NCBI GenBank assembly: GCA_013002405.1
Contig: JABDKA010000103.1
Coordinates: 1 to 34,647, forward strand
Length of the DNA: 34,647 bases
Direction of reading: 5' to 3'
Source of the DNA: Sulfitobacter sp.
GTDB lineage: Bacteria; Pseudomonadota; Alphaproteobacteria; Rhodobacterales; Rhodobacteraceae
The position numbers and the translations under genes were made by a program. Positions 8,638 through 16,487 of the stretch are shown in pieces. Numbering within the stretch: position 1 is the first letter of the stretch; each line of letters begins with the position of its first letter. The notes below the pieces were generated by a model. It saw only the letters and a list, made by a program, of their open reading frames with translations, ran no database searches and was not told the DNA's origin.

Positions 8638-8808
8638 CAGGCTCGACAGAAGGGCCATCTTCCGCTAGGTCAGGAAACAGACACATGGAGGGTGCAAGAT
8701 GTATCGCGGGATCTGGTTCAGCTGAGGCTGGCATAATCCATCCCCGACCGGTCCGCCGCAGCGGTGCCGGTTCATCTTGCTTATTCTGACCCAAGGCTCT
8801 TGTTCCCC

Positions 8809-10647
8809 ATGTTCCGTTTCTTTGAAAAACTTGTCGATCCCTACGTTCCCTATCAGGAGACGGATAGGCCGCCGCGTGACATCTGGCCCTTCATGAAAAG
8901 CTATACCCGGCCCTTCCGGCGGCTTTTCGTACTGGCTGGGATTATGTCGATTATCGTTGCCGCGATCGAGATCGGGCTGATCTACTACATGGGTCGGGTG
9001 GTCGACCTGCTCAACGCCGGGCCCGAGGAGATGTGGGCGCGCTACGGCACCGAACTGATCCTTGTAACGGTCTTCATCCTGCTGATCCGGCCCCTGATGC
9101 AGGCCATCGACGTGATGCTGCTGAACAATGCGATCATGCCCAACGTCGGCACGCTGTTTCGCTGGCGGGCGCATCGGCAGGTGTTACGGCAATCGGTGGG
9201 CTGGTTCGAGGATGATTTCGCCGGTCGCATCGCCAACCGCATCATGCAGACGCCGCCGGCAGCGGGGGAGGTGGTGTTTCAGACGTTCGACGCGATATCC
9301 TATTCGCTGGCCTACCTTGTCGGGGCGGCGATCCTGCTGTCGACCTCCGACTGGCGGCTGCTGCTGCCGCTGCTGGGCTGGTTCGTCCTTTACGGTGCGC
9401 TGATGCGCTGGACTATCCTGCGCGTCGGGCCCGCGTCACAGGCGGCGTCGGACGCGCGGTCTGCGGTGACGGGCCGTGTGGTGGATGCCTATACCAACAT
9501 CCATTCCGTAAAGATGTTTGACCATCACGACATGGAGGAAAGCGTTGCCCGCGAGGCTATCGAGAACGCGCGAAAGACCTTTCAGGTGGAGATGCGGATC
9601 TACACTGTGATGGACGTGGTGCTGACCGTTCTGAACGGTCTGCTGATCGTCGGTGTTGTGGGTTGGGCAATGTGGCTTTGGAATGCGGGAGAGGCAAGCG
9701 TCGGCGTGGTTGCTGCCGCCTCTGCCCTGACGCTGCGGCTGAACGCCATGACCGGGTGGATCATGTGGGCGCTCTCCTCCTTTTTTCGCGAACTGGGTGT
9801 CGTGGCCGAGGGGATGGAGACCATCGCCCAGCCGATCACCCTGGTCGATGCGCCGGGTGCAAAGCCGCTGAAGCTGACCGATGGCAGGATCGACATGCGC
9901 GGCGTGACCCACCACTACGGGCGGCGGTCGGGTGGATTACAGGGGGTCGATCTGACGATTGAGCCGGGTGAACGGATCGGCCTCGTAGGGCGGTCGGGTG
10001 CCGGAAAATCGACCCTGATCAAGCTTCTTTTGCGGTTTTACGAGGCCGAGGGCGGTCAGATCTGCATCGACGGGCAGGACATCACCAGGGTCACGCAGGA
10101 CAGTCTGCGCAAGCACATCGGGATGGTCCAGCAAGAGGGATCCTTGCTGCACCGCTCGGTCCGGGAGAACATCCTTTACGGTCGCCCCGACGCGACGGAG
10201 GAGCAGATGATCGCCGCCGCGAAGCAGGCGCAAGCACATGAGTTCATCCTTGATCTGCAAGATCCGGAAGGGCGGCAGGGGTACAATGCGCGCGTGGGCG
10301 AACGGGGCGTCAAACTCTCTGGCGGTCAACGGCAAAGGATCACGCTGGCGCGGGTCATCCTCAAGGATGCGCCGATCCTGTTGCTGGATGAGGCGACAAG
10401 CGCGCTTGATAGTGAGGTGGAGGCGGCGATTCAGGAGACGCTTTACGGTATGATGGCGGGCAAGACCGTGATCGCCATCGCGCACCGGCTATCGACCATC
10501 GCGGAAATGGACCGGATCATCGTGCTGGATGACGGCAGGATCGTGGAAGAGGGCAATCACGACGCGCTTTTGATGCGGGGCGGGCTATATGCAGATTTCT
10601 GGGGCCGCCAGTCGGGCGGTTTCCTGAAGCTGGACGTTGCCGAGTGA
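8809..10647 (+). CDS. ABC exporter half-transporter (permease-ATPase fusion), first of a pair
   Basis: A 612-residue inner-membrane protein. An N-terminal six-helix type 1 exporter domain (about 35-330) precedes a complete ATPase. Walker A GRSGAGKST is near 394, LSGGQRQR near 504, Walker B ILLLDEAT near 524 with catalytic Glu, and switch His in IAHRLS near 557. The start is ATG 8809 (MFRFFEKLVDPY); an upstream GTG at 8764 adds unconvincing residues. Its stop overlaps the next half-transporter's GTG start by 4 nt, so the two are translationally coupled and probably heterodimerise. The substrate is unknown: lipid or drug export is typical of the family. Confidence 0.92.
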   Translation: MFRFFEKLVDPYVPYQETDRPPRDIWPFMKSYTRPFRRLFVLAGIMSIIVAAIEIGLIYYMGRVVDLLNAGPEEMWARYGTELILVTVFILLIRPLMQAIDVMLLNNAIMPNVGTLFRWRAHRQVLRQSVGWFEDDFAGRIANRIMQTPPAAGEVVFQTFDAISYSLAYLVGAAILLSTSDWRLLLPLLGWFVLYGALMRWTILRVGPASQAASDARSAVTGRVVDAYTNIHSVKMFDHHDMEESVAREAIENARKTFQVEMRIYTVMDVVLTVLNGLLIVGVVGWAMWLWNAGEASVGVVAAASALTLRLNAMTGWIMWALSSFFRELGVVAEGMETIAQPITLVDAPGAKPLKLTDGRIDMRGVTHHYGRRSGGLQGVDLTIEPGERIGLVGRSGAGKSTLIKLLLRFYEAEGGQICIDGQDITRVTQDSLRKHIGMVQQEGSLLHRSVRENILYGRPDATEEQMIAAAKQAQAHEFILDLQDPEGRQGYNARVGERGVKLSGGQRQRITLARVILKDAPILLLDEATSALDSEVEAAIQETLYGMMAGKTVIAIAHRLSTIAEMDRIIVLDDGRIVEEGNHDALLMRGGLYADFWGRQSGGFLKLDVAE

Positions 10648-12488
10648 GGTCTACTTTGCGTATCTCCGATTGGATCAATCCCTTTACACCCGCCGAAGGG
10701 CCACCGCCGCAGACCCTTGGCGCCTTCATGCGCTGGTGCCTGAACGGGGCCTGGCCGGTGCTGTTTTTGGCCGCTTTTCTTTCCGCCCTTGCCGGCGCGA
10801 TGGAGGCGGGAACGGCGCTGATCCTTGGGTTGGTGATCGACGCGACGGTCAGCGCAGGGCCGGAGGCTTTTTTCGACGGGCGCAATCTGGGTCTGATCCT
10901 CGGTGCTCTGGGCTTTTTCCTGATCGCGCGGCCGTTGCTTTTTGGCCTTTCGTCGGCCTCCAACGCGATCATGGTGCAGCCAAATGTGAACCCTCTTGTG
11001 CTCAGCCGTCTGCACCGCTGGACACTGGGCCAGAACGTTGGCTTTTTTGATGATGATTTCGCGGGCCGTATCGCGCAAAAGCAGATGCAGGCGGCGCGTG
11101 CGGTCACCGATGTAGCCTCCGAAGTGATCAACGTAGTCTGTTTTGCGCTCGCCTCCCTTGTGGGTTCCGTCCTGCTGCTGGCGGCGATCGATTGGCGCGT
11201 CGCGATTGGCTTCGCGGTCTGGCTGGTGGCATACCTGGCCCTGATCCGCTGGTTCCTGCCACGCGTGCGACGGCGGTCAGCGGGCCGCGCGGGGGCACGG
11301 GCGATGGTGTCCGGTCAGGTCGTTGATACGATCACCAACGTGAAGACCGTGAAGCTCTTTGCGCATGCGGACCACGAGGACCGCGCGGCGCTGGGCGCAA
11401 TGGAAACCTTCCGTCACAGGGCGCTCGAATTCGGCTATCTCGCCGCCGGATTCCGGTTGGCGCTGATGAGCCTGGCGGGCGTCCTGCCCGTGCTGCTGAT
11501 CGGTGGGACGATCCTGCTGTGGCAGCGCGGCTGGGCCAGCGAGGGGGACATTGTGGCTGCCGGGGCCATCTCCATTCGTATTGCGCAGATGACGGGGTGG
11601 GTCAGCTTCACGCTGATGGCAATCTATTCCAACGTCGGCGAGATCGAGGACGGGATGCGCACCCTGACACCGCGCGTCCGGCTGGAGGATGCCGAGGATG
11701 CGCAGCCGCTGGAAGTGGCGCGAGGCGAAATTGTTTTTGACGATATCGGCTTTGCCTACGGGCGGGAAACGGGTGGTGTGGATCAAATCAATCTGCGGAT
11801 TGCGCCCGGAGAGAAGTTGGGGATTGTCGGGGCCTCAGGTGCGGGCAAGTCGACACTGGTTGCCCTGCTCTTACGGCTCTATGAGGCGGAAAAGGGGCAT
11901 ATCGCCATCGACGGGATGGACCTGCGCGACGTCACACAAGAAAGCCTGCGACGGCAGATCGGCATGGTCACCCAGGAGACGGCCATGTTCAATCGCTCTG
12001 CACGAGACAACATTCTTTACGGGCGGCCCGAGGCCACCGAAGAGGAGCTGATCGCAGCGGCCAAGCGGGCGGAGGCGCATGACTTCATTCAGGACCTGCA
12101 GGATTTCAAGGGGCGCACCGGCTACGATGCGCACCTCGGGGAGCGGGGTGTGAAGCTGTCGGGCGGCCAACGGCAGCGGATCGCACTGGCGCGCGCCATC
12201 CTCAAGGATGCGCCGATCCTGGTGCTGGATGAGGCGACGAGCGCGCTCGATTCGGAAGTCGAAGCATCGATTCAGGAAGCGCTGCACCGGGTGATGGAGG
12301 GCAAGACCGTGCTGGCCATCGCGCACCGGCTCTCCACCCTCACGGAAATGGACCGGATCGTGGTCCTGGACGCAGGCCGGATCGTGGAAAGCGGCACGCA
12401 CGATGCCTTGCTGACCAAAGGTGGGCTTTACGCGCGCTACTGGCAGCGGCAGTCGGGCGGTTTCCTGAACCTAAAGGCGGCTGAATAG
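10644..12488 (+). CDS. ABC exporter half-transporter, second of a pair
   Basis: A 614-residue paralog of the preceding gene with the same layout: membrane domain about 35-330, Walker A GASGAGKST near 396, LSGGQRQR near 504, Walker B ILVLDEAT near 525, switch His in IAHRLS. Both ATP sites look intact in both subunits, unlike heterodimers with one degenerate site. The start is GTG 10644 within the stop of the upstream gene (GTGA). NBD regions are close even at DNA level (for example CTCAAGGATGCGCCGATCCT in both), and both end in a QSGGFL motif, which points to a local duplication. Substrate unknown. Confidence 0.92.
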   Translation: MRSTLRISDWINPFTPAEGPPPQTLGAFMRWCLNGAWPVLFLAAFLSALAGAMEAGTALILGLVIDATVSAGPEAFFDGRNLGLILGALGFFLIARPLLFGLSSASNAIMVQPNVNPLVLSRLHRWTLGQNVGFFDDDFAGRIAQKQMQAARAVTDVASEVINVVCFALASLVGSVLLLAAIDWRVAIGFAVWLVAYLALIRWFLPRVRRRSAGRAGARAMVSGQVVDTITNVKTVKLFAHADHEDRAALGAMETFRHRALEFGYLAAGFRLALMSLAGVLPVLLIGGTILLWQRGWASEGDIVAAGAISIRIAQMTGWVSFTLMAIYSNVGEIEDGMRTLTPRVRLEDAEDAQPLEVARGEIVFDDIGFAYGRETGGVDQINLRIAPGEKLGIVGASGAGKSTLVALLLRLYEAEKGHIAIDGMDLRDVTQESLRRQIGMVTQETAMFNRSARDNILYGRPEATEEELIAAAKRAEAHDFIQDLQDFKGRTGYDAHLGERGVKLSGGQRQRIALARAILKDAPILVLDEATSALDSEVEASIQEALHRVMEGKTVLAIAHRLSTLTEMDRIVVLDAGRIVESGTHDALLTKGGLYARYWQRQSGGFLNLKAAE

Positions 12489-12525
12489 GCTTGGGTTGTG
12501 GGCCGGGTCACGCTATGGCCGGGGC

Positions 12526-13743
12526 ATGAGCGAACATCTGATCGAACGGCTTGGTCATCACGGCGACGGGATCGCCGAGGGGCCCGTATATGCACCCGTC
12601 ACGCTGCCCGGTGAGCGGGTCAGCGGTAGGCTGGAGGGCCAGACCCTGTGCGATGTGCGCATCCTTACGCCATCTGACCATCGGGTGGCGCCCCCCTGTC
12701 GGCACTTCAAATCCTGCGGCGGCTGCCAGTTGCAACATGCGGCGGACGATTTCGTAGCCGATTGGAAGCTGGGGATTGTGCGCACGGCCCTCAATGCGCA
12801 CGGGTTAGAGACGGATTTGCGGCAGATCGGAACCTCTCCCGCGCAATCGCGGCGGCGCGCCACCTTCGCCGCGCGGCGGACCAAAAAGGGCGCCATGGCG
12901 GGCTTCTTCGCGCGGGGATCCGACGTGATTGTCGAGGTGCCGGACTGCCAGTTGGTCCATCCCGATCTGCTGGGCGGGCTGGAGACTGCGCGGGAACTGG
13001 CAATTGCAGGGGCAAGCCGGAAAGGGGCTCTTGCCGTTACAGTGACGCAGTCCCGGGCGGGGCTGGATGTGGCGGTGAGCGGGGGTAAACCGCTCGATAG
13101 TCCGCTTCGGGCGCTTCTGGCGCAGCAGTGTGAGCGGCTCGGGTTGGCGCGGCTGGCCTGGGAGGATGAACTGATCGCCACGCGCGTTCCGCCGGTACAG
13201 ACTTTCGGGGGCTGTGACGTGGTGCCACCGCCTGGTGCGTTTTTGCAGGCAACCGCGCACGGGGAAGAGGCCCTGCGCGATGCAGTGATCGAGGCGCTCG
13301 GCGATGCGGCAAGGGTGGCTGACCTGTTCGCGGGCGTGGGCACCTTTGCCTTGCCCCTGGCGCGGCGCGCGCAGGTCCACGCGGTCGAAGGGTCGGTGGA
13401 GATGATCGCGGCGCTGGATCGCGGATGGCGGATGGCGCAGGGCCTGAAGACCGTGACGAGCGAAGCGCGCGATTTGTTTCGCAGGCCCCTGCTGCCTGAC
13501 GAATTACGGTCGTTCGAGGCCATCGTGCTGGACCCCCCGCGCGCGGGTGCGGAGGCGCAGGTGGCCGAGTTGGTGCGGGCGCGGGTGCCGCGGCTGGCGT
13601 ATGTTTCCTGCAATCCGGTCACATTTGCGCGGGACGCCGCCGTGCTGGTGGAAGCGGGTTACCGGCTGGACTGGGTGCAGGTGGTTGATCAGTTCCGCTG
13701 GTCGGCGCACGTGGAACTGACCTCCTGTTTCACCATCGGGTGA
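12526..13743 (+). CDS. TrmA/RlmC/RlmD-type class I RNA (uracil-5) methyltransferase
   Basis: About 405 residues. A 4Fe-4S cluster is suggested by C58-x5-C64-x2-C67 (CRHFKSCGGC) and a later Cys in PDCQLVHP. The SAM site is VADLFAGVGTFALPLA, followed by DPPRAG, and the catalytic Cys is C362 in YVSCNP. These features define the TrmA/RumA family, which makes 5-methyluridine in tRNA or rRNA. The target cannot be assigned, and there is no obvious separate TRAM domain beyond a short N-terminal OB-like stretch. The start is ATG 12526 (MSEHLIERLGHHGDG), 37 bp after the exporter pair; upstream TTG and other codons lack homology. Confidence 0.9.
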   Translation: MSEHLIERLGHHGDGIAEGPVYAPVTLPGERVSGRLEGQTLCDVRILTPSDHRVAPPCRHFKSCGGCQLQHAADDFVADWKLGIVRTALNAHGLETDLRQIGTSPAQSRRRATFAARRTKKGAMAGFFARGSDVIVEVPDCQLVHPDLLGGLETARELAIAGASRKGALAVTVTQSRAGLDVAVSGGKPLDSPLRALLAQQCERLGLARLAWEDELIATRVPPVQTFGGCDVVPPPGAFLQATAHGEEALRDAVIEALGDAARVADLFAGVGTFALPLARRAQVHAVEGSVEMIAALDRGWRMAQGLKTVTSEARDLFRRPLLPDELRSFEAIVLDPPRAGAEAQVAELVRARVPRLAYVSCNPVTFARDAAVLVEAGYRLDWVQVVDQFRWSAHVELTSCFTIG

Positions 13744-13766
13744 TCGGTAACGGCTATCTGCCCCCT

Positions 13767-13794
13767 TTGAGGATCGAATAAGTTGGGCTATAGT
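13767..13794 (+). promoter_or_regulatory. Predicted sigma-70-type promoter for the first L,D-transpeptidase
   Basis: TTGAGG (13767-13772) and TATAGT (13789-13794) are separated by 16 bp. Transcription would begin near 13801, leaving about a 45-nt leader before ATG 13846. The region is more AT-rich than its surroundings. Confidence 0.42.
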
Positions 13795-13845
13795 TCGGGC
13801 TACGAAAAAGGGGCGAAACGGCCTCGACCATATGGCAGTACAACG

Positions 13846-14343
13846 ATGAAACGCAGAACACTTATCCTGGGCGGTACGGCGCTGGTCGCGCTGGGCGCTT
13901 GCGGGCAGAGCAAATTCAAACGATACGACGGTCCCGAAGTCACCTATGTGGTGGTTAACAAGCGTGACCGCCGGATGTTCCTGCTTCACCACGACAAGGT
14001 GCTTGAACAGTATAATATCAAGCTGGGATTTGCCCCAGACGGCCACAAGGAGATTGAGGGCGACGGCAAGACGCCCGAAGGTGTCTATTGGATCGACCGG
14101 CGCAATCCCAACAGCCAGTTCCACCTGTCGCTGGGCATTTCCTACCCGAACGAGGAAGACCGCAAAAGGGCACAGGAAATGGGTGCGCCGCCGGGCGGAG
14201 ATATCTTTATCCACGGCCAAAAAAACCCGTTCGACAAAGGTAAGGGTGACTGGACCTGGGGCTGCATTGCCGTCACCAACCGCGAGATAGAGAATGTTTA
14301 CGCGATGGTGAACGATATGACGCCGATTCAGATCAATCCCTGA
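13846..14343 (+). CDS. L,D-transpeptidase-family (YkuD) lipoprotein
   Basis: A 165-residue envelope protein. The signal is MKRRTLILGGTALVALGAC, with a lipobox LGAC that makes C19 the likely lipidated residue. The YkuD domain follows (about 34-163). Its catalytic motif is IFIHG (H123-G124) and DWTWGCIAV, with nucleophile C140. Members form 3-3 or 3-4 peptidoglycan crosslinks, attach proteins to peptidoglycan, or act as amidases; which applies here is not visible. The GDWTWGC form resembles the short YafK/ErfK-like subgroup. The start is ATG 13846, since an upstream in-frame start at 13783 would bury the signal peptide. Confidence 0.88.
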   Translation: MKRRTLILGGTALVALGACGQSKFKRYDGPEVTYVVVNKRDRRMFLLHHDKVLEQYNIKLGFAPDGHKEIEGDGKTPEGVYWIDRRNPNSQFHLSLGISYPNEEDRKRAQEMGAPPGGDIFIHGQKNPFDKGKGDWTWGCIAVTNREIENVYAMVNDMTPIQINP

Positions 14344-14456
14344 GATGGCAGTGCGCAAGGCCCGTCGTCACACGGGCTGCTGGCGCTTCGTCTGAGTTTG
14401 TCCTGTAAAACGAAGAGGGGGGCGCTTGTGCCCTTGTCCTGAGGGGTGGTGTGGCG

Positions 14457-14966
14457 TCAGCCGCCCATCACCAGCGTCCACCAGATCTTGCCATTGGATT
14501 CCTGATGCCACGAAAAGCCCATGTTGCGCGCCTCTACTGACATGATCACCCGGCGGGTGTCGGGCTGGTCCATCCAGGCGGCGAGGGTCTCGAGCTCGGA
14601 TTCGTAGGTCTCCGAAATCACCTCACCCACCAGGGGGCCGCCATAGCCAACTCGGCTGATCCGGTCGATGGGGGAAGAGCCGTCAGAGCCGAAGTGCCAG
14701 GGGCGGTTCTGGCGCGACATATCTTTCGAATGAGTGGCCGCGGCTGCGTTCAGGCGCGACTCAAGCTGAACAGCAGGACGGCCCGCGGCGGCGCGAAGTG
14801 CATTGACGGAATCCAGCATGCGGAACTGGATCTTGCCCGCATCGCGCGCACTGATCCGGTAGGCTTTGGGCAGCGGCTTTCCGTCCGCCCCAATCTGCGG
14901 CGCGGAAGGCGCACAGGCCGCCACGGTCAAAACCAGGGCGAGAAGGACAGAAATCAGGCGAAACAT
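14457..14966 (-). CDS. CAP/SCP-domain lipoprotein
   Basis: A 169-residue protein with a lipoprotein signal, MFRLISVLLALVLTVAAC (lipid Cys at 18), and a CAP (SCP/PR1, YkwD-like) domain. Visible CAP features are the helix with VNALRAAAGRPAVQLES, the ATHSKDMSRQ segment (His plus helix) and the GEVISETY stretch containing the second cavity-type Glu. The C-terminal SWHQESNGKIWWTLVMG matches the closing beta-strands of the family. Bacterial CAP proteins are extracytoplasmic and mostly of unknown function. It lies between two L,D-transpeptidase genes, which suggests a cell-wall role (inference). Confidence 0.82.
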   Translation of the reverse strand: MFRLISVLLALVLTVAACAPSAPQIGADGKPLPKAYRISARDAGKIQFRMLDSVNALRAAAGRPAVQLESRLNAAAATHSKDMSRQNRPWHFGSDGSSPIDRISRVGYGGPLVGEVISETYESELETLAAWMDQPDTRRVIMSVEARNMGFSWHQESNGKIWWTLVMGG

Positions 14967-15020
14967 ACGGTAACTCCGGGCAAAATACTTTGGAACCTCC
15001 TACAGGGGGATTCGTTGCAG

Positions 15021-15066
15021 TTCAAACGCACATCGGCGTTACCTCGCCCGATGACGGGAGTTTGAA
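15021..15066. repeat. Compound dyad abutting the second L,D-transpeptidase promoter
   Basis: Outer arms TTCAAAC (15021-15027) and GTTTGAA (15060-15066) enclose inner arms CATCGG (15031-15036) and CCGATG (15048-15053). The right outer arm ends at the base before the -35 box TTGAAC at 15067. A mirror TTGAAC reads leftward on the - strand at 15025-15020. The position suits an operator shared by the divergent CAP and transpeptidase genes, but no regulator is known. Confidence 0.45.
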
Positions 15067-15095
15067 TTGAACCTGCGTCTTTCGGGCAATATAAC
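15067..15095 (+). promoter_or_regulatory. Sigma-70-type promoter for the second L,D-transpeptidase
   Basis: TTGAAC (15067-15072), a 17-bp spacer, then TATAAC (15090-15095). It is close to consensus at both boxes with ideal spacing. The expected start is near 15102, giving about a 33-nt leader that contains the GGAG ribosome site (15125-15128) before ATG 15135. Confidence 0.62.
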
Positions 15096-15134
15096 ACGGT
15101 CGATTAAGCACCCTGCTGACCATTGGAGTCTTCG

Positions 15135-15749
15135 ATGTCTGACAAGCGATATACTCTTCATAGCCGCCGCGCCTTTCTGGCAGGAGGCGCTGCCGTGCTG
15201 GCAACGCCCGCGCTGGCACAGAGCAATGCCGCGGCGGTCAATTCGGCCGCGACCACCCAGGTTGAACGTGACCTGACAGAGACCGTGCGCCGCAACATTT
15301 CCAGCTTCCGCACGCTGGATTGGCAGCCCTACTTCGATAACCTTAACAACGGCGCGATCCTGGTGGATATCGACAGCCGCGCGGTGCATTTCTGGAGCGA
15401 TGATCTGGGCGTTTACAAGCTCTATCCGTCCTCCGTCCCCCTGACCGAGGATCTGACCCGCCGGGGCCGCACAAAAGTAATCCTTAAGGACCCCGAGCCG
15501 GACTGGCGTCCGACGCCGTCGATGAAAAAGCGCAATCCCGAGTGGCCCGATTACATCGGACCAGGCCCGGAAAACCCGCTTGGCACCCGGTCGCTGCACC
15601 TGGGCTGGACCTATTACCGGATCCACGGCACGCACGATACGCGGAAGATCGGGCGCAAATCGTCCAACGGGTGCATCGGTCTCTACAACGAGCATATTGA
15701 AGAGCTTTTTGAGATGGCCAATGTGGGCACCCAAGTGTTGCTTATTTGA
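15135..15749 (+). CDS. L,D-transpeptidase (YkuD) with Tat-like signal
   Basis: A 204-residue exported protein. Its N-terminus has a twin-arginine motif (SRRAFLAGG, 10-18) and a cleavage-like PALAQS site near 29, so export folded through Tat is likely. The YkuD catalytic motif is YRIHG (H164) followed by SSNGCIGL with nucleophile C180. This is the classic HG-x13-15-SxGC form of true L,D-transpeptidases that crosslink peptidoglycan. The start is ATG 15135, six nt after GGAG; an in-frame TTG at 15123 is less likely. It is divergent from the CAP lipoprotein, with a good promoter and a dyad in between. Confidence 0.9.
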   Translation: MSDKRYTLHSRRAFLAGGAAVLATPALAQSNAAAVNSAATTQVERDLTETVRRNISSFRTLDWQPYFDNLNNGAILVDIDSRAVHFWSDDLGVYKLYPSSVPLTEDLTRRGRTKVILKDPEPDWRPTPSMKKRNPEWPDYIGPGPENPLGTRSLHLGWTYYRIHGTHDTRKIGRKSSNGCIGLYNEHIEELFEMANVGTQVLLI

Positions 15750-15891
15750 CGACATTCGGGCGTCTGTGGCTTTGACCAGCGGAATCCGGGTTTGCATTCC
15801 TGCGGTTATGCTGTTTACAAAGTCTCACGAGGTAAGTCTTGGGTGCGCTTCCGCACGTCCTGTGTGGAGCGCCATTTTCGGAGGTTATACT

Positions 15892-16074
15892 ATGAAAAAA
15901 CTCGTTCTCGCCGCTGCCCTGACCGCAGCCGCATCGACCGCACACGCTGGCTCTCTTGCAGATCCGGTCATCGAAGCTCCCGTTGTTGTTGAAGAAGCAA
16001 CCGGTTCTTCTTCCGGTATCCTGATCCCGCTGCTTCTGCTGGTTCTGGTTGCCGCGGCTGTCGCTTCCGACTAA
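15892..16074 (+). CDS. Small exported/membrane protein of 60 residues, function unknown
   Basis: The 60 residues comprise an N-terminal signal sequence (MKKLVLAAALTAAASTAHAG, cleavage likely after AHA), a short acidic Pro/Val/Glu stretch, a GSSSG hinge and a C-terminal hydrophobic helix (ILIPLLLLVLVAAAVASD). The mature product would be about 40 residues with a single membrane anchor and a periplasmic acidic tail. CGGAGG sits 8 nt before ATG 15892, and a strong terminator follows, so this is a free-standing expressed gene. Similar small proteins occur in Rhodobacterales as hypotheticals (recollection, not checked). Confidence 0.8.
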   Translation: MKKLVLAAALTAAASTAHAGSLADPVIEAPVVVEEATGSSSGILIPLLLLVLVAAAVASD

Positions 16075-16095
16075 TCGGAACGGCGATCTAAAACG

Positions 16096-16127
16096 AAAAA
16101 GGCGGTGCTGGGCACCGCCTTTTTTTT
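16096..16127 (+). terminator. Rho-independent terminator of the small membrane protein gene
   Basis: The 8-bp perfect stem is GGCGGTGC (16101-16108) and GCACCGCC (16112-16119) with loop TGG. AAAAA precedes it and eight T follow (16120-16127). It is the clearest intrinsic terminator in the window, 22 bp after the stop codon. Confidence 0.92.
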
Positions 16128-16487
16128 GCGTTTGCGGGTGACATTGGCGGAAATCGTCTGACCGCCAGGCACCCGTGACGTGCCCGGCCCATCCCGAAAG
16201 TGCTATAAGCATTGGCTTATAGGGGGCGACCCAAACGTCAAGCCGATGTTGTTCTTCCATTTCTGGTGCTTTTCGAAAGGAACGGCAGTCTGTGCTGTCG
16301 TCCCACGGTCCGACCTGTCGGACAGCGAAACCCCAAGGAATGAATACCGCACTGCACAAGTGCATTTTCTTTCGCAGTTCCTCAGCCTTTTCATGGAAGA
16401 GCTGATGTCAGGCCATTTCGGCGCGATACCGATGTCCGCCGTTCAAACCCAGGATCGGAACAAGGTTAGCGACCGTTAGCCCGTTCC
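16128..16487. other. 360-bp stretch with no convincing gene, AT-richer than its surroundings
   Basis: Between the terminator and the hemH stop there is no frame with a ribosome site plus recognisable product. A 99-codon + frame at 16180-16479 is rich in Cys, Trp and His and lacks a ribosome site. The last part contains GGAAGAGCTGATG (around 16394-16407), which could start a product of fewer than 30 residues. The only clear structure is a perfect 8-bp dyad at 16203-16222, listed separately. Confidence 0.5.
16203..16222. repeat. Perfect 8-bp dyad with 4-nt spacer
   Basis: CTATAAGC (16203-16210), spacer ATTG, GCTTATAG (16215-16222). As RNA it would be a small AU-rich hairpin. As DNA it has the size and symmetry of an operator for a dimeric regulator. 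There is no T-run, so it is not a terminator. Confidence 0.5.

Noticed and set aside
8743-8770. Imperfect ACCGG...CCGGT palindrome before the exporter pair
   Set aside because: Mismatched and GC-driven; indistinguishable from chance in this base composition.
12558-13622. 354-codon antisense frame opposite the RNA methyltransferase
   Set aside because: Ser/Arg/Ala-rich shadow with no ribosome site or motif.
14360-14377. GCCCGT/ACGGGC hairpin after the first L,D-transpeptidase
   Set aside because: Only a 6-bp stem and no T-run, too weak to call a terminator.
15772-15800. Promoter TTGACC-17 bp-CATTCC before the 60-residue gene
   Set aside because: The -10 box is too poor; the real promoter of this gene was not found by eye.
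16180-16479. 99-codon frame in the 16128-16487 gap
   Set aside because: No ribosome site, odd composition (many Cys, Trp, His) and no recognisable product; left as non-coding.
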